Shown: one piece after another, positions 1-6,896 of the stretch | Layout: every line of letters starts with the position of its first letter | Numbering within the stretch: the stretch's first letter is position 1 | NCBI RefSeq assembly: GCF_026342735.1 | Contig: NZ_JAPEMM010000001.1 | Coordinates: forward strand, 4,464,001-4,528,000 | Reading direction: 5' to 3' | DNA: 64,000 nt | Source of the DNA: Streptomyces sp. NBC_00193 | GTDB lineage: Bacteria; Actinomycetota; Actinomycetes; Streptomycetales; Streptomycetaceae | Position numbers and translations under genes: made by a program | The notes under the pieces: model-generated | The model's input: the letters and a program-made list of their open reading frames with translations, nothing else | Database searches by the model: none | Told to the model about the DNA's origin: nothing

Positions 1-141
1 GGCTCCCTCTCCGAACCCGCCCGCCTCGCGGAACGAGCCGCCCGCGCCCGGTCCCGTGCGGCCTGCCGCGCCGCACTGCACGACCCGGAGACGCCCGTCG
101 AGCCCTACCGGCCCCGCTACGGGGCCCACTGGGAGGCCTGA
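1..141 (+). CDS. 3' end of an unidentified protein (partial)
   Basis: An open frame enters from the left edge and stops with TGA at 139-141. The last 46 residues are rich in Arg and Ala and end YRPRYGAHWEA. Codon use is Streptomyces-like, with G or C in nearly every third position, so this is probably a genuine C-terminus rather than chance. No start and no recognisable domain are inside the window, so the function cannot be assigned. Confidence 0.55.
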   Translation, partial: GSLSEPARLAERAARARSRAACRAALHDPETPVEPYRPRYGAHWEA

Positions 142-326
142 CGCCGGGTACGGCCTTGCCCCAGCCGCCGAACCCGAGGGTCTGGCGGGGGCCGTCCGCC
201 CGCGACAGCGCGCTGCGCGGAACTCCTCGGCGGCGGCGTGCAGTTGTCGTCCGGCGCGGGGCCGTGTAGGAAGCACGGGGCGCCACAGGCGTCACCAACA
301 CCATGTCGAGGGGCAAGGAGGGGGCA

Positions 327-629
327 GTGCCTGATTTCGGGGCGGTGCTCGGGGCCGTGGGCCGCGGCGCGCTGGCGGTGGGCCGGTTGGTGTGGCACGT
401 GATGAACATCCCGACCGAGGCCGACGAGGAAGGGGCCCGCTCGGAGGTGTCCCGGCTCGCGGCGTTCATCGACGACGAGGTGCCGGAGGAGTTGCGCGGC
501 CGGGCGTGGGGGATCGTGGTCGACGAGCTTCGGCGGATCGACGCGGACATCGAGCGGATGGTGGAGCAGGCGGCCGAGGACGGGGCCGACGAGGACGAGG
601 CCGACGAGGCCGACGGGGAGGCCGAGTAG
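327..629 (+). CDS. small acidic hypothetical protein
   Basis: This is a 100-residue protein of unknown function. I chose GTG at 327 over the upstream in-frame ATG at 303 because AAGGAG (315-320) lies six bases before the GTG and nothing suitable precedes the ATG. The N-terminal third is neutral and Gly/Ala/Val rich. The middle is predicted helical, and the last 25 residues are almost all Glu, Asp and Ala, giving a strongly acidic tail. No signal peptide or membrane segment is evident. It stands alone and is followed by a hairpin shared with the convergent rnpB gene. Confidence 0.7.
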   Translation: MPDFGAVLGAVGRGALAVGRLVWHVMNIPTEADEEGARSEVSRLAAFIDDEVPEELRGRAWGIVVDELRRIDADIERMVEQAAEDGADEDEADEADGEAE

Positions 630-708
630 GAAGAGGGCGAGCATCTCGGCGATGCCCCGATGCCAGTCCGCGGCGACCGCGCGCACGCCGCGGCAGCCGA
701 AAACGCCG

Positions 709-732
709 ATGGCCCCTCCGTGGAGGGGCCAT
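709..732. terminator. hairpin between the small acidic gene and rnpB
   Basis: An 11-base inverted repeat (ATGGCCCCTCC and its complement, two-base loop) sits between two convergent transcription units. Read on the minus strand the stem is followed shortly by a short T run (GGCGTTTTCGG), consistent with intrinsic termination of rnpB. It could also stop the plus-strand gene. Confidence 0.6.
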
Positions 733-787
733 TCGTCGCGGCCTGTCGCCCCGACCCGGGCACATGCCTCGGTCGGGGTGAGAAGGA

Positions 788-1189
788 CAGACGAGCCGGC
801 CTGTACGCCGGGTTCTGTCACCCGGTGACCTCGCGGTCGCCGGGGAGACGGCCATCCATCTAGGACCGGCGTTGCCGCCGGCCTCGTGCGGTCTACCCGC
901 GAACTCGGGCGAGCAGCCCTCGAACGTTCGCGCAGGGCCGTCCGAGAACGACCCCTCTTGACCTTGCTCCGGGTGGGGTTTACCTAGCCGCCTGAGTCGC
1001 CTCAGGCGCTGGTGGTCTCTTACACCACCGTTTCACCCTTACCGGGGGCCGAAGCCCCAGGCGGTCTGTTTTCTGTGGCACTGTCCCGCGGGTCACCCCG
1101 GGTGGCCGTTAGCCACCACCCTGCCCTGTGGAGCCCGGACGTTCCTCGGCGGGATCCGGGGATCCCGACGCGGCCGCCCGGCCGACTCG
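788..1189 (-). ncRNA. rnpB: RNase P RNA (type A)
   Basis: This is the catalytic RNA of ribonuclease P, which matures the 5' ends of tRNAs. The minus strand shows the conserved core: the 5' strand with GAGGAACGTCCGGGCTCCAC, then ACAGAAAACAGACCGCC, GGTAAGGGTGAAACGGTGG and AAACCCC, and near the 3' end GATGGATGGCCGTC. The outer helix pairs CGAGTCGG at the 5' end with the GCCGGCTCGTCTG region at the 3' end. The ends were placed by comparing with my memory of Streptomyces RNase P RNAs and may be off by a few bases. The length, about 402 nt, is normal for the family. Confidence 0.95.
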
Positions 1190-1229
1190 TCTGTCGTGCC
1201 GCCCATCGTACCGGCTGCGTCATCACGGC

Positions 1230-1260
1230 TTGACCTTGACGCAACGGCAGGGTTTCTACT
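1230..1260 (+). promoter_or_regulatory. MerR-type promoter with dyad operator
   Basis: A TTGACC -35 (1230-1235) and a TCTACT -10 (1255-1260) are separated by 19 bp, the long spacer typical of promoters untwisted by MerR activators. The spacer holds an imperfect dyad, ACCTTGACGC/GCAGGGT (1233-1253). The ATG of the MerR gene begins only seven bases after the -10, so the transcript is probably leaderless and autoregulated. Confidence 0.75.
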
Positions 1261-1267
1261 GGAACCC

Positions 1268-2116
1268 ATGCGGATCGGAGAGATCGCCGCGCTCGTCGGG
1301 GTCACCACCCGGGCGATCCGGCACTACCACCACGTCGGCCTGCTCCCCGAGCCGGACCGGCGCCCCAACGGCTACCGCGCCTACAGCGTGCGCGACGCCG
1401 TCCGGCTGGCCCGGGTGCGCCGGCTGACCGAGCTCGGGCTGAGCCTCGACGAGGTGCGCGACGTGCTCGCGGACGACGCGGGGCGCGAACTGGCCGAGGT
1501 ACTGGCCGAGCTCGACGCCGACCTCGCCCGCCAGCAGGCCGAACTGGCCGAGCGCAGACGGCGCCTCGCCGTCCTGCTCGCCGCCCCGCCCGGGGAGGCC
1601 GAGCCGGTCTCGCCCGCACTCGCGGAGCTGCTCGCCAAGGCGCCCGCGACGACCTCGCCGTCGGCCGCGCTCGACCGCGAGCACCTGAGCCTGCTGGACG
1701 CCTCGGGCGCCGTGGGGGAGGAGCTCTACGCCGTGCTCGGCACGGTCGCCGCCGATCCGGCCGTGCTCGCGCTGTACGAGCGGCTCGACGAGCTCGCCGA
1801 CGCGGACGGGGACGATCCCCGGATCGGGCCGCTCGCCGCGGAACTGGTGGCCGCGGTGCCCGCCGAGGCGTTCGCGGTGATGGCGACGGAGACGGCGACG
1901 GCGGCCACGGAGGGGGCCGGCGGGCCGCAGCAGCTGCCCGGCTTCCTGGAGGCCCTGCTCGCCGAGTACGCACCGGCGCAGGCGGAGGTCGTCCGCCGGG
2001 TGGTGGAGGCCTTCACGGACACGTGGGCCGCGCAGACGAAGACGCAGACGGACACGCAGACGGACACCCAGACGGACACGCAGACGGACCCGCAGACGAA
2101 GAGGGGCCGGGAATGA
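1268..2116 (+). CDS. MerR family transcriptional regulator
   Basis: A 282-residue one-component DNA-binding regulator. The N-terminus (MRIGEIAALVGVTTRAIRHYH) is a classic MerR winged helix, followed by the AVRLARVRRLTELGLSLDEV signature and a coiled region (residues about 75-105). The C-terminal 160 residues form an alpha-helical effector-type domain that I do not recognise. The last 30 residues are a QTDT repeat encoded by six 12-bp units. The ATG at 1268 has no Shine-Dalgarno sequence but follows a MerR-type promoter directly, which supports this start over the longer frame. The stop overlaps the next start (ATGA), so the two are co-translated. The downstream membrane protein may be its target or sensor partner; that is inference. 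Confidence 0.9.
   Translation: MRIGEIAALVGVTTRAIRHYHHVGLLPEPDRRPNGYRAYSVRDAVRLARVRRLTELGLSLDEVRDVLADDAGRELAEVLAELDADLARQQAELAERRRRLAVLLAAPPGEAEPVSPALAELLAKAPATTSPSAALDREHLSLLDASGAVGEELYAVLGTVAADPAVLALYERLDELADADGDDPRIGPLAAELVAAVPAEAFAVMATETATAATEGAGGPQQLPGFLEALLAEYAPAQAEVVRRVVEAFTDTWAAQTKTQTDTQTDTQTDTQTDPQTKRGRE
2031..2102 (+). repeat. six 12-bp tandem units inside the merR 3' end
   Basis: Six units of the form CGCAGACGGACA, with one- or two-base variants, run head to tail. The array encodes the repeated QT-D/K-T tail of the MerR protein. The unit length keeps the reading frame when copy number changes. Confidence 0.9.
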
Positions 2117-2949
2117 GCGCGATACGCGCGGCACGGATCGGGGTGGCCGCCGTGCTCCCCATGGAGCTGGCGCTGGTGGTGTGCGTGGCCGCCGGAGTGC
2201 GCCCGCCCGGCTGGGTCCTCGCCGTCGCCGAGGTGATGGTGCTGGGGATCCTCCTCCTGGAGGCCCGCGTCCTGTACTCCCTGTACGCCGCTGCCCGCGC
2301 CCGCGGCGCCGACCCCGCCGCGGCCCGCCGCGAGGCCGTACGGGCCGTGGTGCCCGAGCCCGTGCGCCGCCTCGTGCTGCACGAGCTGCGCGCGTCCGCC
2401 GCGCTGGGCCGTTGGGCGCTGCGGCGGCCGCCGCACGGGGTGCGCCCCGGAGACCACGCGGCCCCGTACACCGGACCGCAGACGGCCATGATGTACGGCC
2501 TGGTCTTCGTGTCGCTGATCGAGACGGTGGCGCTGGCCGTCCTGATCCCCTGGCCGGCCGTGCACCGGGTGGTGCTCGTCCTCGACGTGTACGGGGTGCT
2601 GCTGATGCTCGCCCTGCACGCCGCCTGCGTGACCCGGCCGCACGTCGTACGGCCCGACGGGACCCTGCGCATCCGCTACGGAGCCCTCTTCGACCTGACC
2701 GTCCCGCCGGACGCGGTGGCCTCGGTCCGGGTGGACCGGCGCTACCCCGAGGGGCGTCTCGTCACCCTCTCCGAGGACGGGGTGCTCGACCTGATCGTCG
2801 GCAGCCAGACCACCGTCACCGTCGAACTGACCCGCCCGCTCGCCTTCCGCCGCCCGCTCGGCGCCCGGGCCGAAGCCCGCGTGATCCGCTTCCACGCGGA
2901 CGAGCCCCGTGTGCTGGTCGCGGCACTGCGGCAGCCCGCACCCCCGTGA
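2113..2949 (+). CDS. integral membrane protein of unknown function
   Basis: A 278-residue protein whose ATG overlaps the MerR stop by four bases. Hydrophobic stretches at about residues 10-30, 33-55, 130-150 and 155-175 suggest four membrane segments. The C-terminal 100 residues are soluble and beta-rich and include LRIRYGALFDLTVPPDAV and a Val/Thr-rich strand pair (TTVTVELTRPL), which resembles a PH-like fold. I do not recognise the family. Translational coupling suggests that it works with, or is controlled by, the MerR regulator. The codon usage matches the host. Confidence 0.8.
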   Translation: MSAIRAARIGVAAVLPMELALVVCVAAGVRPPGWVLAVAEVMVLGILLLEARVLYSLYAAARARGADPAAARREAVRAVVPEPVRRLVLHELRASAALGRWALRRPPHGVRPGDHAAPYTGPQTAMMYGLVFVSLIETVALAVLIPWPAVHRVVLVLDVYGVLLMLALHAACVTRPHVVRPDGTLRIRYGALFDLTVPPDAVASVRVDRRYPEGRLVTLSEDGVLDLIVGSQTTVTVELTRPLAFRRPLGARAEARVIRFHADEPRVLVAALRQPAPP

Positions 2950-3092
2950 CGGGCCGCCGCCGTGCCGACGGTGTGCGCCGAGCGTGACAAGCCGGTGCGC
3001 GCTTGTCTTGTCGAAAACGGCACGGCTGGAAAACGACGCCGCCGACGGGACGGGCGGGACGGACGGGACGGGGGAGGTGCGGGGGAGAGGCC

Positions 3093-3689
3093 CTAGCGGA
3101 TCAGCCCGAAGGTGGTGGCCGCCACGGCCGCGCCCACCGCGGTGCCCGCGAGAACCTGGGCGAGGGTGTGGTCCTTCAGCTCGACCCGGGACCAGCCGAC
3201 GACGGCGACCAGCGGGTACGCGAGCAGCAGCCAGGGCCCGTAGGTCATGGCGAGCATGGCGACGCTCCCGGAGGAGACGGCCGCGTGCACGCTGATCTTC
3301 CAGGCGGGGGTCACGGCGAGCAGGGCCGCGAGGGTGACCAGCATGGCCGCGATCAGCGCGATCATCGTGCGGGGGGAGCCGAGGAGCGCCATCAGCAGGA
3401 TGCCGGTGGCGACCGAGCCGATGATGAACACCATCACGACGATGCGCTGTTGCCGCTGGCCGACGTGCCGGTCGGCCCAGCGGCCGCGCCGGATGCCGTA
3501 CTTGATGAAGGCGAGCGGGATGACGGCGGCGAACAGGCAGCCCAGGAGCCCCCAGCCGATCCCGGCGAGGCCGGCGGTGTGCCAGCCGATCAGGAGGGTG
3601 TCGGCGATGATCCAGGTCTTGGGATCGAGCCCGTCGGTGATCAGGCGGGCGGATCGGGACTCGGTGGGCTGGGTGAGCGTGGCGGTCAC
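3093..3689 (-). CDS. PAP2-superfamily-like integral membrane protein
   Basis: A 198-residue membrane protein, last gene of a four-gene accessory module. The GTG start has AGGAGG eight bases upstream and overlaps the preceding stop (GTGA). There are about five hydrophobic segments. The arrangement KISVHAAVSSG, then GWSRVELKDHTLAQVLAG near the C-terminus, resembles the second and third motifs of PAP2 phosphatases (SGH and SR...H...D). The strict SGH is absent, so catalytic activity is doubtful. Possible roles are lipid phosphate binding or hydrolysis at the membrane, or a partner for the larger membrane protein encoded immediately upstream. Confidence 0.75.
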   Translation of the reverse strand: MTATLTQPTESRSARLITDGLDPKTWIIADTLLIGWHTAGLAGIGWGLLGCLFAAVIPLAFIKYGIRRGRWADRHVGQRQQRIVVMVFIIGSVATGILLMALLGSPRTMIALIAAMLVTLAALLAVTPAWKISVHAAVSSGSVAMLAMTYGPWLLLAYPLVAVVGWSRVELKDHTLAQVLAGTAVGAAVAATTFGLIR

Positions 3690-4858
3690 GCCGTGGCCTC
3701 CTGGCTGGTCGTGGTGAGGAACTCGTCGGCCACGGCGGAGTGGTAGATCCGGGCGAGCTGGATGAGGCGCAGCACTTCGGTGCCGAAGTCGAGGTCGTCG
3801 ATGCCGACGGTGGCCGCGGGCTCCTGGGTGCCGCGCAGCGGCAGGACCCCGCGGGCCTTGCCCTCGCGGGCCGCCCGCATCCAGAGCGCTTCGGCCGCCG
3901 GGCTCGTCGCCGGGTCGAAGCCGGCCGCCAGGGCGGCGCGTTGCGCGCGCTCGCGGACGTCGTTGGCGGTGTAGGCGTCCAGGGTCAGGGCGGCGTCGCG
4001 GATCTCGATCACCCGCCGGTACAGCCGCAGCCGCGGGCTGCGCAGGAGGCCGGTCTTCAGGACGATGTCGGGGGTGACCGCGGTCAGGTCCTGCCAGAGC
4101 GGCTGGAGCTGCCGGTGGTGGCGGCCGTCCTGGACGGTGCGCCAGGCCACGCCGAAGGCGGGGATGCTGCTCCCGATCAGGATGAAGCCGATCGCCAGGT
4201 ACTTCAGGGCGTCGGTGACGTTGTCGACGGCGATGTCGCTGGTGTCGTCCGTGAGGCCCGCGAGGCGGGTCGCGATGTACCCGGCCCGCAGCAGCGTGTA
4301 GAGCACGCCGACGGCGGTTCCGATGCCCATGAGGCGGACGCCGGTCCGCAGCCACAGGGCGCTGGCGTGCCGGGCGCTGCCCCAGAACAGCCAGGTGGCG
4401 GTGGCCATGGCGATGCCGAGGTAGACGACGAAGAGGAGGTAGTAGGCCGTGGCCCAGCCGTTGCCGGCGGTCTCCTCGAAGAAGTCGGTCATCTCGTGGG
4501 GCCGCGGGACGAAGAACGCGAAGAGCACCCCCATGGCCGTCATCGCGGTCAGGGCGGCGTAGTGGCGGGCCCGCAGCCGGCGGCCGGTCTCCGGGCGGGC
4601 GATGGCGACGACGAAGTCGACGACCGCGCCGGCCGCGATCATGCCCAGCCAGTGCTTGACGAGGGTGGAGAGGTTGTTGACGCCCGCCCAGTCGTCCAGG
4701 GTGCGCATCACGCCGGGGAGGCGGAGCGTCATGGAGACGGTCAGGGCGGCGAACGCCGTCCACAGGGCCCGCTGCTTGACCGACCGGACGGCGGAGGGAG
4801 CGCGCCAGACCGTCACCGTCCAGAGCATGACCAGGATGGCGATTTCGAGGTGTTTCAC
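3686..4858 (-). CDS. polytopic membrane protein, MAB_1171c-type putative transporter
   Basis: A 390-residue protein. The N-terminal half (residues 1-240) has about seven hydrophobic segments. The C-terminal 150 residues form a soluble helical domain with WQDLTAVTPDIVLK and RLYRRVIEIRDAALTLD. This layout matches my memory of the actinobacterial MAB_1171c family, whose substrate is unknown. I chose GTG at 4858, which gives MKHLEIAIL and starts one base after the protease gene's stop (4860-4862). The frame stays open upstream to 4936, but that extension lies inside the protease gene. In actinomycetes such genes recur beside ImmA/IrrE-like proteases and XRE regulators, as here. Transport, or signal-transducing membrane anchoring, is inferred. 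Confidence 0.8.
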   Translation of the reverse strand: MKHLEIAILVMLWTVTVWRAPSAVRSVKQRALWTAFAALTVSMTLRLPGVMRTLDDWAGVNNLSTLVKHWLGMIAAGAVVDFVVAIARPETGRRLRARHYAALTAMTAMGVLFAFFVPRPHEMTDFFEETAGNGWATAYYLLFVVYLGIAMATATWLFWGSARHASALWLRTGVRLMGIGTAVGVLYTLLRAGYIATRLAGLTDDTSDIAVDNVTDALKYLAIGFILIGSSIPAFGVAWRTVQDGRHHRQLQPLWQDLTAVTPDIVLKTGLLRSPRLRLYRRVIEIRDAALTLDAYTANDVRERAQRAALAAGFDPATSPAAEALWMRAAREGKARGVLPLRGTQEPAATVGIDDLDFGTEVLRLIQLARIYHSAVADEFLTTTSQEATA

Positions 4859-4859
4859 T

Positions 4860-5561
4860 TCACGACCACGTGTTTCGAACGGGGTGCCCGAGGGCGTCAT
4901 GGAGGCGTACGAGACGGTCCTCGGCCTCGCTGTCACTGGAGGTCGACTGCGTCGTGTTGTAGCGGCCGGCCCGCTCGTGGATGAGCGTGGCCAGCGTCTC
5001 GGCCTGCCGCTCCTGCGGGCTGGCGAACTTGCTCCGCCCCATGAGGTGCGCCAGGCGGTCGATGTCGAGGCCGAGTTCCTCGTCGATCGATTCGGTCATG
5101 CGGGCCACGTTGCGGATCCGGGCCGCCTCGCTGCGGATGATCGAGGCCACGGGCAGCTCGGGGCGGTCGATCCCGGAGACGGCCGTGTGCGTACGCGTCA
5201 GCAGGCGCTGGAAGTGCTCGGAGGCCCGGGCGATCTCCCGGTCCGACGGCTGTTCGGGGATGTCCAGTTCGGGAGCGACGTGGCCGAGCAGCATGTGCGA
5301 GATCTCGTGGAGGACGATCTGGACCTTGAGGATCTCGGCCGCGACGGCGTCGTAGAAGACGAGGTCGGCGACGTCCAGTCCGAGCCAGATCCCGCAGGGC
5401 AGGGCCGGGTCGGGGGGCCCGTCGAGGGGCAGCAGGATCAGCGGCCGGCCGCGCTGCGCGGCGATCCCCTCGCAGAAGGCTTCGAGGTCGAACGGCCGGG
5501 GGATGACGAGCCGGTCGGCGACGGCGGCGCATTCCGCGTCGGCGCGCTTCCACCAGCGCAT
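4860..5561 (-). CDS. ImmA/IrrE-type zinc metalloprotease
   Basis: A 233-residue cytosolic protein with the zincin motif HEISHMLLGH at residues 85-94, typical of the ImmA/IrrE (DUF955) family. Family members such as ImmA of ICEBs1 cleave an XRE repressor in response to a signal, and the neighbouring XRE regulator is the natural candidate substrate. ATG at 5561 was chosen because GGGGAGGG lies just upstream. The C-terminal half is helical and ends close to the start of the membrane gene, suggesting coupled translation. Annotation pipelines often call this family a toxin component; I see no evidence of toxicity. Confidence 0.85.
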   Translation of the reverse strand: MRWWKRADAECAAVADRLVIPRPFDLEAFCEGIAAQRGRPLILLPLDGPPDPALPCGIWLGLDVADLVFYDAVAAEILKVQIVLHEISHMLLGHVAPELDIPEQPSDREIARASEHFQRLLTRTHTAVSGIDRPELPVASIIRSEAARIRNVARMTESIDEELGLDIDRLAHLMGRSKFASPQERQAETLATLIHERAGRYNTTQSTSSDSEAEDRLVRLHDALGHPVRNTWS

Positions 5562-5738
5562 GGTCGCCCTCCCCGCCCGTCGTCGCTCCAGTCCGCACAC
5601 CCGATCGGGTTTGAGAGTAACCGGAAGCGCACCAGGGGCTTACTGAGGGCGTACGGGTGGCCGGAATACGGCTGACAGGCTGCGGCGCGTGGCTGATTCG
5701 CGCCTAGGGGTGCCCGGCCCGACCGGCAGGACGCCCTC

Positions 5739-6260
5739 CTAGGACTCCTTGCCGCGGCGACGGCGGGGCTTCACATCCGGAAGCCCTTCGGCCTTCCGGA
5801 GCTGCTTGATCAAGCCGGTGACGGAACGCATGGAACCGGCGGACAGCCCGCTCAGGCGGAAGGCCGCGGCCTTGACCTGTTCGTCCTCCAGGACCTGGGC
5901 GAACTCGTCGGCCGCCGCGGCCTTGCCCATCTCCTCGCGCAGCCGCGCGATCCGCTCCTCGATCCGCTGCTCGATCGCCTGGGCGTTCTCTCCGTCGGCC
6001 AGGTATCCGACGGTGACGCCGAAGAAGTTGGCGATGGCGCGGATCGAGTCGATGCCCGGGTTCGGGTTGTTGTTCAGGCGGATGGTCTGGACGGTGCCGT
6101 GCGAGACGGAGGGGCCGGACAGCTTCTTGGTGCCCTCGGCGATCTCCTGGTACGTGTACGGACCGCGGCCCGCAGGATGGATCGTCTCGATCAAGAAGCC
6201 GAGGCGGTCACCCATGGTGTCCCGCCGGCCGGTGGGGGTCTCCTCACCCATCACCGTCAT
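5739..6260 (-). CDS. XRE-family helix-turn-helix regulator
   Basis: A 173-residue DNA-binding protein with a Cro/C1-type HTH at residues about 35-82 (YTYQEIAEGTKKLSG, then VSHGTVQTIRLNNNPNPGIDSIRAIANFFGV). A charged coiled-coil-like segment with Glu/Arg heptads follows (about 90-115), then a C-terminal helical region rich in basic residues. ATG at 6260 with GGGAG upstream is preferred. The longer frame to 6344 would run through the palindrome and promoter. Four palindromes upstream suggest autoregulation. The protein is probably the repressor whose activity is relieved by the adjacent HExxH protease; this is inference by analogy with ImmR/ImmA. Confidence 0.87.
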   Translation of the reverse strand: MTVMGEETPTGRRDTMGDRLGFLIETIHPAGRGPYTYQEIAEGTKKLSGPSVSHGTVQTIRLNNNPNPGIDSIRAIANFFGVTVGYLADGENAQAIEQRIEERIARLREEMGKAAAADEFAQVLEDEQVKAAAFRLSGLSAGSMRSVTGLIKQLRKAEGLPDVKPRRRRGKES

Positions 6261-6572
6261 CGCTCCCGTCTGCTGCTGGATCTCATAGTCCAGTACTAAA
6301 TCATCGCCAACATTATCTACCTGCCTAGATGGCTTTCGCCACACAGTGCAACGAACTGCGTCTACCCAGCTAGCGGACCCAGTGGAATGTGACCCACGCC
6401 ATATTGCCCCCAGGGCGCCCCGCGGGACCTTGACAGGGCATGCGTGCGGCGGCGTATCTTCGTCCAGCCGTCTAGCGCACTAGATAGATCGGCACTCAAT
6501 CGCTCGGCGCGCAGCGTCTAGCCGACTGAGTGGCCGGGCCGGTGGGCGGCGACGGAAGGGGGAGGAGCCGCA
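6261..6572. promoter_or_regulatory. divergent control region of the XRE module
   Basis: This 312-bp gene-free stretch is more AT-rich than its surroundings. It contains four copies of a TCTAG-N4-CTAGA-like palindrome at 6316-6330, 6361-6375, 6471-6485 and 6517-6531. Their starts are 45 bp apart in the first pair and 46 bp in the second. A leftward -10 (GATAAT, complement of 6312-6317) overlaps the first palindrome. A rightward promoter (TTGACA 6430-6435, TATCTT 6455-6460, 19-bp spacer) is followed at once by the third. CTAG is rare in Streptomyces, so the clustering stands out. Confidence 0.8.
6471..6485. promoter_or_regulatory. best copy of the palindromic operator
   Basis: TCTAG-CGCA-CTAGA is a perfect inverted repeat and lies 10 bases after the TATCTT -10 of the rightward promoter, over the probable transcription start region. 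The other copies (6316, 6361, 6517) keep TCTA and most of CTAGA. Bound protein here would block rightward transcription. Confidence 0.7.
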
Positions 6573-6896
6573 ATGCCGTCACGGCGGCAGGCTCCAGGTG
6601 CAGGACCAGGGGGGGGCGGAGCGCTCGCTCGGGGGCTGGGGTACGGGGGTCCTCAGCCCTGGGCGGGCGAACCGCTCGACGACGGGAGCCGACGCCCGTC
6701 GTCGGGGTCCGGCGGAATTCCAACGGGGGAGCCGCCGCCGGACGGTACGGTCCGGCTGCGACCCGGGACGCGATCCGAGGCGCGCCCCGGGTCGCGATCC
6801 GGTGAAGGCCGGGATCCGGTGAAGGCAGGGATCAGGCGAAGGCAGGGATCTTGCGGTGCCGATGGCCGGCCTAGCCCGTCAGCATCACGCTGCTGA
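6573..6896 (+). CDS. possible small Arg/Gly/Pro-rich protein
   Basis: A 107-residue frame. It is reported because its ATG has an excellent ribosome-binding site (GGAGGAG 6561-6567, five-base spacing) and lies about 110 bases after the rightward promoter controlled by the palindromes. The product is low in complexity, rich in Gly, Arg and Pro, basic, and matches no family I know. The last 26 bases overlap the 3' end of the opposite AraC gene, and codon bias weakens towards that end. It may be a regulated small protein of the XRE module, or a non-coding leader that happens to stay open. Confidence 0.35.
   Translation: MPSRRQAPGAGPGGGGALARGLGYGGPQPWAGEPLDDGSRRPSSGSGGIPTGEPPPDGTVRLRPGTRSEARPGSRSGEGRDPVKAGIRRRQGSCGADGRPSPSASRC
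6795..6851 (+). repeat. short tandem repeat, about 16 bp per unit
   Basis: Units of the form GGATCCGGTGAAGGC are repeated about three and a half times with drift (CCGG to CAGG). The array lies between the AraC gene's 3' end and the XRE control region. It shortens confidence in the overlapping small frame. Confidence 0.7.

Noticed and set aside
2031..2102. CRISPR-like array
   Set aside because: Units are 12 bp, adjacent and coding, with no spacers; no cas genes are in the window.
4860..5561. Toxin-antitoxin pair formed by the HExxH protein and the XRE regulator
   Set aside because: The HExxH family acts by proteolysis of regulators; no toxin fold is visible and the two genes are separated by about 180 bp.
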